DNA of 64,000 nucleotides, from assembly GCA_028752905.1 (NCBI GenBank), contig JAQNBH010000004.1, forward strand, positions 39,054,336-39,118,335, given 5' to 3'. Numbering within the stretch: the stretch's first letter is position 1; each line of letters opens with the position of its first letter. A program made the position numbers and the translations under genes. Shown one piece after another: positions 20,888 through 30,981 of the stretch. The notes beneath the pieces were generated by a model. That model was given only the letters and a program-made list of their open reading frames with translations, ran no database searches and was not told the origin of the DNA. This DNA is from Cladorhizidae sp. MBARI D1340-BT2. Its lineage: Eukaryota > Porifera > Demospongiae > Poecilosclerida > Cladorhizidae.

Positions 20888-23340
20888 TAGTATAGTTTGA
20901 CGCCCAAAATTTGTACTAAAAATTACTTCATTCAATACCCAAAATGAACTTATTTCAGCTGAGGTTTATAATTCACCATATTTTTTAGAACAAAATGAGC
21001 TTTTGTTCCATCCTCATAGCTGAAAGTGAACTAATTAGCAGAACTAACCAATCCTGTTGCTATGGATACACGCAACACGCAAACTCTATTTAATGCACAT
21101 CTTTTCATAACTTTTTTAATTGTGATTAATACTTTTTGGAGATTGATCTGAGGTTTTTTGCTATCTAGATTTAGTACAGTTAAGTGCTAGAAACTTGTCA
21201 TAGATGTCAGACTGCAAGAAATGGAAGCGAAAGCGCTGCCAAAGGGTGCACTGCTGCTAGGATCAGGGAGATAAAAAAAGCTAAATTTGAATTTGCAGCC
21301 TCATCCACCCCAGCTGGACCTTCCACCATTTTATACTCTGGGTCTTCCACTTCTACATCCTCTGGGCCTTCCACCTCTGCAGCATCTGGGCCTTCCACCT
21401 CTGTATAGCCTCTGGGCCTTCCACGTCTAGAGCCTCTAGGCTTTCCATCTCTGCAGCCTCTGGACCTTCCCCTTCCACTTCTGAAGCCTCTGGACCTTCC
21501 ACTTCTGAAGCCTCTGCACCTTCCATTTCTGCAGCCTCTGGACCTTCCATTTCTGCAGCCTCTGGACCTTCCACCTCTCAAGCATCTGATGAAGATGAAG
21601 ACAGACCCAGGTCAGATATTGACAGCGAAAATGAACGACCAGATTACTCTAGCAGTGAAGAAGAATTTGATCCTCAAGCTGTGTTAGATGATTGGGTCAC
21701 GAGTTTGCACTTGTATGATAGAAAGATGCTTGCTGTTATGCTTTCTCTAACCCTACAGAAGCGCTTCAAGTACATGGCTACTGCTTCTGCTCTAGAGTCT
21801 GCTTGGATTACTGGCTTTAATGAGAAGACTGTGCGTGGCTACAGAAAGGACTTCCTTGCAAATGATGGGTCGTTCAAAGATGAAAGACGAGGAAAATATA
21901 AAAGGCTGTCTCTGTTCAATGATGAAAATCTACGGCTGGAAGCTTCCATGTGGATTAGAGAACATGCTGTTAAAAAGGGTGAGGCGAACATGACTGCAAG
22001 TTCTTTCTGTGCATGGGTAAATAATGAACTATTGCCATCAAATAACCTGCCATCCAACTTTCCTTGCTCCATTGGCCTACGAGCTGCCACAAGATGGCTT
22101 CATCGCCTTGGGTATCGTCCCCAGTCATAAAAAGGGAGCTTATGTTGATGGACATGAAAGGGACGATGTTGTTGCACACCGCAATGAGTATTTGGATATG
22201 TTCAAGAAGTTACGTAATAACTATCTGCCTCCTCCTCTGCCAAGCGATGAAAGAACCACAACTCCTCCAACAGATGCAGAATTTAGAAAGAAACTAGTAC
22301 TGATCTACCATGACGAAAGCATCTTTAGCACGAATGAAGGACAACGTTGGGCATGGGCCACAGGTGATGATCCGATAATTCAACCGAAGACCAAAGGGGC
22401 AGGCATAATGGTGTCTGATTATGTTGAAGAACACAATGGCTTCTTGAGACTCTCAAGTAGTGATGTATCTCTTGCAAAGCATGCAGACCCAACCTTGCCA
22501 ACAACAGCACCGTGAGCATTTTTGGAATACGGGGCTGAAAAGGAAGGATACTGGAAAGATTCATGAAAAATGTAGAGGATGCTGTTCAGATCGCCGCTTT
22601 CAAGTACCCATCAGCAAGTGTAAAGTAGTTTTTGTATTTGACCAGAGCAGCTGCCATCGTGCCTTCGCTGAAGATGCCTTAAATGCTAAGGCAATGAATG
22701 TAAAACCTGGGGGAGCTCAACCATGTATGAGGGACACCATTTGGGGAGGAAGAGTACAGAAACTAGTGAATAGAAGAGGTGTACCAAAGGGAATGAAACA
22801 AATTCTAGAGGAGAGGGGTATCAACACATCTACTTTACTTGCTGATGACATGCGCACTATTCTTTCATGTCATGATGACTTCAGGACTGAAAAGACTCTA
22901 GTTGAGCATTACCTGGCATCAAAAGGTGTAGAAGGATTTTTTTTACCGAAGTTCCACTGCGAACTGAACCCCATAGAGAGGGTCTGGGGTCAAGCAAAGG
23001 TGTACACAAGGATACACACAAATTTTACTTTCGCACGCCTGCGGAGTATTATTGATCCTGGTCTGGACTCTGTATCAACGGATTTAATCCGCAAGTTTTT
23101 CAGAAGAGTCAAGGAATATGAAATTGCTTATCTAGAAGGGAAGAAGGCAGGAAAAGAATTAGAAAAGGCAGTTAAAGTGTATAAGTCTCATAGAAGAATT
23201 TTTAATGAAGCTTAAAATGAATTCCGAATTTTGAAAATAACTTTTCACTGTTATGTATATTTAAAATAATTTTTTAGCCATTTTTTTGCAATCTTTATCA
23301 AGTTTGAGTATGTAAAATATAATTGGCATTGAGTGTACTA
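20888..23340 (+). mobile_element. DDE transposon of uncertain family (possible ends)
   Basis: The block enclosing the transposase relic has weak inverted similarity between TAGTATAGTTTGACGCCCA at 20888 and, read inward from 23340, TAGTACACTCAATGCCAA; both carry TA at the outside. This would fit a TA-inserting IS630-Tc1-mariner-type element of 2.4 kb. The ends are a proposal; the coding part is much firmer. Confidence 0.4.
21184..23215 (+). pseudogene. DDE transposase, IS630/Tc1-like clan, unusual long form
   Basis: Order: a Ser/Pro/Thr-rich N-terminus built on a 21 bp minisatellite (21300-21580, ASGPSTS units, with a two-base insertion at about 21405), an acidic stretch, a helix-turn-helix-like part (ALESAWITGFNEKTVRGYRK), first acidic site in LVLIYHDESIFSTNEGQRWA (about 22300), KGAGIMVSDYVEEHNGFL, second in VVFVFDQSSCHRAFAEDALN (about 22628), then a roughly 90-residue block (GGRVQKLVNRRGVPKGMKQI, LEERGI) and the Glu in FHCELNPIERVWGQAK (about 22955). 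At least four frame changes (near 21405, 22125, 22510-22570, 22625) make it a pseudogene. The LNPIE-x-W-x-K motif is shared with Tc1; the long spacing between second Asp and Glu is not. Confidence 0.75.
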
Positions 23341-25093
23341 AAGTCCAGAATTCACTGCCAACACATACCTACCTGGTCTGATTCTATCTGCCTATGGCAC
23401 ATGAAAATTAACTATCTGGACTAGCTAAATCAACACTGAATAGGTGTAGATTAACCACACCAAGAATGGGGGAAATTCACTTAGTGGTTGCTGAGTAATC
23501 ACTCTTTTAAGTACTTTCAGTCAGCTGGATTTGTGCAGTTTTAGTCAACTACCCTTAGGTGGTACAAAGTTAATAGCATTTTTATTTGGAAGGTATATCT
23601 ATTTAGAATATTTCCACTGATTTTTATATGTATAATGTTTTCTGAAGTTAAGATATTTTATTTTATTTTTTTATGGTCATTTCGGGCACTTATGATGTCA
23701 AGCACTATATATATAAAGGCCAAATAATTATGACAACACAAACATAACATACAGAAATACAAGGATCAATAGTAAAAAGCAGCATTGGCATATATAGTTA
23801 CTAATGGGAGTTAGTGAATCTTTGGGTTTTATATTTTGGTGGGTTTGGGGGGTATTTTTAGGGGGTTTGAATTTTTGGGGGTGGGGGGATGTGGTGGGAA
23901 GGTGTAAACTATCTTCAGTTTTTAGAGTCACACAGCACTAAACATGTCATACAAAAACAATTAGCATGAAACAGATGGTGTTACAAAGAACAATTAGCAC
24001 GGACTTACATCAGGGACCAATAAGTGACCTGCAGAACAAAAAGAAGAAAAGAAATCTTTAGTGATATAATACAATATATGTATTCAAAATTCTGACAAGA
24101 AGATAAAATGCATATCCCTTTAGTAATAATAGCATTCACATTAGAACTCTGACAATAAAATTCAGAAGTCATGTTTAAAAATAGGCAGCGGCTAGGTGTT
24201 TATTGCTCATATATTTAATCTGGCAATAATGAACAATTGGGATATTTTACACTTTGTGCATCAACAATGGAATGAAAAAGCAGAGGCAAGTACAGTGGAG
24301 CCTTGCTATCCTGCCATTGAAGATCCACTGAAGTTCTGGGCAACTCGGTCTATGGCAATGATTTTGCATTTATAGCTTCCTGGTAGGGTCTAATGTACAC
24401 CTTTGTCTGTAAATATGTGCTTTACAAGAGTGGTACATATAGAGTAGAGAGAAGAAAGAGCTGTTTATGATTTATATGTGCGTGACAAGAATTTAGCCAC
24501 ACATACATGTACGTAATGAGTGATTAAGTTGCATATTCAGAGTTATCTGAAAAGCAAGGTTTCACTGCTAGTTAATTGTGGATCACAAAGTGCACTAGGA
24601 CTTCCTGTATTGGTTTGACTACATTTTAAAATGGCTGATGTCAAAAGACCCTAAAAAGAAAGCCCATCTTGGCAAACGCTGCTTCCTAGAATCCCAAATG
24701 ATGGTTTAAGATGCTTTAAGTCGAAAACCACTTCCAGAACGAATCCTCTAAACTAGTAAACAGGCAGTCCCAAAAAGCATTAACATGCTTACTGGCACAG
24801 GTGTATTATGTATATGCCCTAATTAGCATGCATCAGACTGCCACCGAGTGTAGGATATATGCATATACTCCTGAAGCCACTGGGAAAACTATAGTCTATT
24901 TACATTCACTTTGCCGCTGGAAGTAAAATGAGAAAACATGCCCATGACCGGAAGCCAAAGTTGAATATTTGCTCGATTGGCAGCTATTGTGCACCAATCT
25001 CATCGTGGTCCATTTGAGCCCATGGGCATCGGAAGGCTACACAGCTGAACATCACTGTCCTACTTGGCAGAAATACAAGGACTATATACAGTA
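23341..25093. other. Spacer, no gene recognised
   Basis: AT-rich with a GGGG/TTTT-rich patch at 23815-23900. I found no motif-bearing frame, paired terminal repeat or RNA gene. Confidence 0.4.
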
Positions 25094-25254
25094 GATGCCA
25101 AAAAAAACTTTACGTACCGTTTGCGTTGGACATTTGTGGTACGTTTGAGTCACAGCATTGCTGTACTGTTCGCCAAACATTCGCTAAACGTTCGCCAAAA
25201 AACGTTAGGCAGGGATCATTAAGCGTTGTAAAATTGAATTTTAGCGCATGCCAG

Positions 25255-25640
25255 ATCGACGAAGGCGGGAGAAAGGCTAACTGTTGTTGATCTAGCGGTT
25301 ATTCTTTTTCAGAATCAAGATGCCTTATTCTATTATTCTTTAGGATCTACAGGATTTAAGGCTGCAGCTATCGTCTGTATTTTGAAGGAGGGCATGACAG
25401 CAACAAGGCAAACCATCCAGTTTTGTCAAGCACTGCGAGACTGGAATCGCCTTACAGCCATGGAGCAGGAGATCTTCGTTTTTTATTGCTGGCCCAAAAG
25501 ACCTGGTGGAAAAGATGCTGGAAGATGATGAGAAGACAGCATACCAACTTCAGTTCTCCTTAACAACGAAGGGAACCTAGTCTTGCTTTGCAGAACATTG
25601 CTTGTGTTGATATTTTGAGGCAGTGGTAATGCAAACTGAT
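25255..25640 (+). pseudogene. Tc1-like transposase, N-terminal part
   Basis: Broken frames give GFKAAAIVCILKE, GMTATRQTIQ (first helix-turn-helix) and KDLVEKMLEDDEKTAYQLQF, matching the DDET-AYQL region in the other Tc1 relic at 45380-45425. Stops and shifts occur throughout. Confidence 0.6.
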
Positions 25641-25883
25641 AAGAGAAGCCAACAAGGTTTGTGTTGAACTAGTTTTGGGATGGAGCTACATGAAAGTTAA
25701 TATCTAGTGTAGAAGCTTTATGTGTGACACTGAAGCTGTGTTGGTTGCTAGTGGCTAATGATAATCTAGGTCTGGATCTTCATGGCATTTTGGCTAGAGC
25801 CAATGTGCCGTTTGGGATAAGCCATTGGATTTAAAAAATATATATATATATAGTTTAGGAACTTTGTAGATATTATGCCTTAA

Positions 25884-28800
25884 GGGGGGGAAGAGGGCTG
25901 AAAACACATATTTTTTCAAATTTTTTTTTTTTGGCCTCATAGTATGTCTGGAGTTTGAGTTTCAAGTTTCAGAGCAAGTGAATACTTGCATCAGAAGATA
26001 TAGCCATTTTTATACAGTGCATTATTATTCCATTTCATTTCATTTCACTTCACATTGGAAGAGGTTCTCTCCCAGTCTTATCTGGCTACAATCGGGGGGT
26101 CGGCGATGATCGCCTACCCAAAATACAGTTTTTATATATCAAAATGTTGCCAATTTCATGGAGACCCTTACCAGTCGTTTGCGCAATGAATTGGCCAGGC
26201 GGGGGGGGGGGTAGTGCGCAACCTCATAGCCGAGCACGTTTTTTTTAGGTCACGAGTCAGTTCGCTTGAAACTTTCACACTGTTGAGTTATGGGGAAGAG
26301 AACAGAGAAGCATTTTAAACAGAAAGGCCAAGGATTCAAGAAGAGTGACGACAAGAAGAAAGCCCTACAGGCGGCTGTTGTTGAGCGTGTCACAGTAGCC
26401 GCGCCAGGCAAGTTTTAATGTTTATCTCCGTACTAAAAAGTTACTAGCTGTTTCCTTCCTTTGTTAGTGAGTCTCTTGGATCCTGTAGGTGGGGTAGCGC
26501 CTTCTGTGAACCTTCACTTACCTTGCAATCAATTGCAAATGTCTAAAGAGAGGCCAGTTCCATTTGTGACTATGACCAGTGACTATGACCAGGAAGAAGT
26601 TGGCTCTCATGGATCGTTCAGCTGCTTCTGTGGCTGTTGCTACTGGATCTACTGGCTCTACCTCTTTGGACTCGGGTGGTGTTGGAGAACTAGGTAAGGG
26701 TAATCGTATAATAAACTTAGATAAGCTTAGAGAGGTCATAGAAAGGTGTAATAAGTGTATTCAATGTGGTAACTGAGCTCCCTTGCAACTGAAGCCCGTA
26801 GGGCAGGCATGGTGTCTCATTTTTACTTTTTGTTCAAATTGTAGTAACACTCAAGACATCTCGAACCCTGTATCTGTAGAAGCATTCTTTGAACATCCAG
26901 TCAGTAGTGGGTGCTCGCATTGCTGGAATTAGTCATTCTGGTCTGGAAGATATCACTGCAGTCATGGATATGTTGCCCCCTCTTGGTTCCACTTGTTTTT
27001 TTAAATATACTAGGTCAATAGGGAGTGACGCAAATGCAGTAACAGAGTATTATGTTGGATGCCGCTCATAGGTTACATGGAGTGACGCAAATGCAGTAAC
27101 AGAGTATTATGTTGGATGCCGCTCATAGGTTACATGATTTTTATAGGGTTAGGCATGAAGACATCATTGATGTTAGTATTACTGTTGACGGCACATGGCT
27201 TAGACAGGGCCACAAATCAAATTATGGCTTGGTTGCGGTGATGTCTTGGGACACTGGAGATGTTTTAGATTATTATCTTATGTCTAAGTTCTGTCAAGCT
27301 TGTGCGCGAAGACCTGAAGATGAAACAGAAGCAAGTTACACAGAATGGTTTGAGGGTCACAAGGTAAAAATTGTGAAGCCAATTTTGAAGGCTCTTCGGG
27401 TTCTATGGAAGTTGTAGGAACACAAACTTTTTTAGCGTTCAGTGGAGAGACTGAAGCATAGGTACACACACATAAATTAGTGATGGGTATACAAATGCAC
27501 ATAAACGGTTGTTGGAAGTCGAGCCTTACGGTCCTAGTGTCTTTGGGTGGTGCTAGGGGAGTTAGTCGTGTGTCTATAGTTAAAATGCAAACCTACTATA
27601 GGGGAGCAATTAGAAAGGACAACCTAGAGGGGATGATTTGCGATGTGAAAGCGATTTTTTATCACTCTTAGTCAACTATGGAACATCCCAACACGAGTAT
27701 TGTCCTACAGGAGTTTTGAGTTGGTGTAAGTTTAATCCAGCTTGTGCTAAATGTGAGGTACCACCAGTACCGATAGGCCTATGATTCCTCTGGACAAGGC
27801 TATGTATGTTAGGAGGTTTTTGATAAATTAATGTCCAAGGATCTTTTGTGCAAATGTTTAGGTGGTTATACACAACCAAAATGAGTTTAATTCTGTTGTG
27901 TGGAGTAGAGCGGGTAAGACAGAACATGAGTGCAGCAAGTGTCAGGCTTGCTGTCGAGAGGCAGCAGAGTTCAATGGAGGGAGGAGCATTGTATGGTCCT
28001 GGCATGGGGGACCTGTAACATTTTATTTTGTTATGTGTCTTTTGCTTTCTATTGTCAAACAGAGATTACTGGAAGATACTTTTGTTTATGTGTCTTTTTG
28101 TCAAGCTTAGGAATTAGTGGAGGATGACTTTTGTTTGTGTTCTATTGTTTTTCAGGGATTACTGGAGGGTGTCGGAAGACATGTGTGGAGGGTGACGATG
28201 GATGGACCTGGGCATGGGAGCCCTGCAAATGATGACGTGTTTATGTTTGCTAATTCAATATTAGCAAAGCAACATACATGTAACAAGTCTGATGCGTCTT
28301 TAATTTATGTGTATGTATATATATATATATATATTGTTGGTTTTCAGGTTGTAGTTAGGATGTAGGATACTGCTGTTGTTGAAAAAATAAAGGACTGAAA
28401 AGTCAAACATTTTGTTTGTACACACAATTCTAGTAATGAGGGGATGTATTCTGGTGAACAGGGGGTGTTTCTGGCAGCTGGGATGTGATTACAAACTGCT
28501 TGGACTTCAAGGCTCAATATCTCTGAAGTGATTTTTGAAAAACCGTTCAAATGATAACTTGAATATTTTTTATCCTTTCATAAAAAAATATATATCATTT
28601 GAAAGCAATTTTTATATTCTACAACTTGCGCGAGAGTTTTTGTTTGATAGCATTACTAAAAAAGACCTATAGATGAAAATGTAACGTGATGTCATAAAGC
28701 TAGTTCAGAAAATGAGACAAAAAAACATTTTTTCAAAATTTCAAGACACGCAGTTTGTAGTGCTCATTATGATTGACTAATAGACCGAATAAGAGCCTCG

Positions 28801-29029
28801 CAAAGGTCGTTACTGCAACGTGGTTTACTTAACGGCTTACGGTCCGCACTGGAAGAGCCTATAATGAGCTAGGAAAAAATTATGGCGAAACAAAATAACA
28901 AGAGACTTACCATTAGAAAGCACAGACTGCAAGCTATAATTTGATATATAAATCGGGAAACTAGAGTGAATGCGAGCATAGATATGGTACTTTATATGAG
29001 ACTACGCGATACGCAGCCTTCGTTCCCCC
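25884..29029 (+). mobile_element. TTAA-flanked element with Mutator/Kolobok-type transposase, copy 1
   Basis: TTAA at 25880-25883 and 29030-29033; ends read inward GGGGGGGAAGAGGGCTGA and GGGGGAACGAAGGCTGCG. Coding pieces on the plus strand resemble the animal transposase family that databases commonly label Mutator-like transposase domain. TTAA duplication and G-rich ends are hallmarks of Kolobok rather than of Mutator, which makes 8-9 bp duplications; so I call it Kolobok-like by its ends. A second copy lies inverted at 61006-63741. Confidence 0.8.
26290..28270 (+). pseudogene. Mutator/Kolobok-type transposase, broken copy 1
   Basis: A small first exon-like frame starts MGKRTEKHFKQKGQGFKKS (about 26291), basic and probably DNA-binding or nuclear-targeting. 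Then ARIAGISHSGLEDITAVMDM (26915), SIGSDANAVTE, AAHRLHDFYRVRHEDI and ISVDGTW-like VSITVDGTWLRQGHKSNYGL (27165-27230; the Asp of DGTW is the probable first catalytic residue), SWDTGDVLDYYLMSK, C-x2-C, SYTEWFEGHK, later KMQTYYRGAIRKDNLEGM (27585) and CPTGVLSWCKFNPAC, NQNEFNSVVWSRAGKTEH (27870). It has shifts, stops and a 57 bp internal duplication (27023-27136). Confidence 0.7.
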
Positions 29030-29339
29030 TTAAGACTAGGGCAAGATATTGATATAGAACACTGGTGAATCGGTATAGTGACTCATGTAATAACATGATC
29101 AATAGCGGTATCATTTATCCCTGTCCTAGGTCAAGACATTGGAGTGAGATAGGCAGAACCTTGAAGAGGCAGCCAACGGACAGACGAGTGCACAGTTCAA
29201 TTAGAAACACAGGCTTTTTTTGGAGGCAGCCAGGAAAGAACAAGCCAAGATATGATTCATGTTGTATTATGATTGTGTAATAAGGTGTAGATTTATGGTA
29301 TACTACATGTAAGGTGTTTTAAACCTCTGTTTATTTGAT

Positions 29340-29615
29340 TATAGCGTGAAATATTTGGTGAAGGTGCATGTGTGGGCCGGTATTATGAGAGCCCCACTTT
29401 TTGTTCAAATTCTTCACCAGACCCTTCGTAAAGGATGTTTGCTCCCATCAGCGCTTCATGCAGGACACTGACCCCAAATGTACATCCAGGCTGGCTAAGG
29501 AGTTGTTCGATATAAATTGATGGAGGACGCCTCCCGAGTTTCCAGATGCCAACCCCATTGAAAACCTGTGACATGAGTTGAAAGAGTACATCAACACCCC
29601 AATTTGATTTAAAGA
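29340..29615 (+). pseudogene. Tc1-like transposase, catalytic C-terminal part
   Basis: VKVHVWAGI at 29355, then in another frame FMQDTDPKCTSRLAKELFDI with the second catalytic Asp at 29464-29466, and TPPEFPDANPIENL with the catalytic Glu at 29560-29562. Asp and Glu are 31 residues apart; compared with the sister relic (34) three residues are missing near the N-W-W motif. Two conserved Trp codons are TGA stops. Confidence 0.8.
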
Positions 29616-30980
29616 ATTTGATTTAAAACTTACCAATAGCTGAAATCTTGCCTTTATATCACCCTCACCGCCTTGACCTCACACTCCCACTGAGGAGCCC
29701 CCTAAAAGATTGCTGCTTGGTACAGCCACCCAGAACTTTCATTCTGCCAGAAAACCAAACAATAGTCTATATAATTATCATTACTGGATCCACCGTTCTA
29801 GCTTTTATTTTTGGGGTTTTTCGTTTTCTTGAACGTTACTAAATAACACTAACAACTAGACTGAAGTAAAGGCTGGGTCACTACCACAGATAGGTGCTAG
29901 AGGTACAAGCCATTGGAGTTCTACCTAGTATTACACTTGCTGCTTAGAGCGAAGGTAGCAGCGAGAGTTCTTCTGTGAGCCATTCCCAGGACAAATCAAA
30001 AGTAGAAGCTGCAACAAAACCTAACAGTGATCAATAGTACGCCGACTGACTTACGCGCTCTATCGAACATGTGGTGTAGGATACCGAATGTCGATTGCGT
30101 GTTTTGGGTAATTAAATAATGTTCGTGCGTTGCGTTCGCAATACATTGCTCGAGCGTTGCCGATGCGTTCCTTGAGCATTGCTTGAGCGTTTCTTATGAA
30201 AGGTTTCTGCGTTGAACGTAAACCCAACGGAACGGTACGTAAAGTGTTTTTTGGATAAAATTGTTGACATGAGGAGCAAGTTTTGTAGGGGTGAGGTGGA
30301 CATAGGAAATGACTTTCCCTCTATGTCATCATATTGCCTCCCCCCCTTTGTGACATTGCCATACTGGTTCCTGCATTTTTATTCTCACATGCCTAGGTAT
30401 GGCCAAGCTATATATAATAATTAGATATGATGGGTGTGTCTCTGTGTTTTGACTTTATTGCAAAATAAAGTTAATTTTTCTGTCATATGGTGGATGACTG
30501 AATATAATGGTAATGAGATCAATGATGATGACTTGCTAAATGATGATGTCAGTCAGTTAACCGATCAGCACTACAATTATCCAGACAACCAACAAGTGAC
30601 TTGACAGACACAGTTCATAATATAGACCCCAACTTGCTGCTCCTTTACCTTCTCAGTATTCCTCCACATCACAATGTTACTCCAGCAGTCCCGCCTCGAC
30701 CTTCAAGGTGCAGAGAACATATGCTAGATGCAAGCTCTACTATCTCCAGCCAGACTTAAAGGATGACAGCTTATATTTAGTCAGCTGTCCGACTAATTTG
30801 TTATGAATAATTTCCTAGCCATAACATATACACAAGTCCTGGATGTTACTTATGAATGTGAATCATAATACTAAGACTTATAGGAAACTGATCTTTAGCA
30901 TCTCTGAGCAATGTGCACCACATACGCAAAGCATGTGACCACATTCCATATGGTACATGCACTGTCCGCAGAATGCCTAT
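29616..30980. other. Tc1 3' end, then spacer
   Basis: 29616-30255 is the non-coding right part of the Tc1-like element with several CGTTGCG/GAGCGTT-type subterminal motifs. 30258-30979 has a weak frame of Ser/Gln-rich sequence at 30620-30790 with no motif that I know. Confidence 0.4.
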
Positions 30981-30981
30981 A

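Larger units (their letters stand above)
25094..30255 (+). mobile_element. Tc1-like transposon hosting a nested TTAA element
   Basis: Inverted ends: (GATG)CCAAAAAAAACTTTACGTACCGTTT at 25098 and, inward from 30254, CCAAAAAACACTTTACGTACCGTT; TA lies just outside both (25092-25093 and 30256-30257). Similarity extends into CGTTGG and GTTCG-rich subterminal motifs. Removing the nested 3146 bp element leaves about 2.0 kb, a normal Tc1 size. The transposase N-terminus lies left of the nest and the catalytic C-terminus right of it. Confidence 0.8.
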
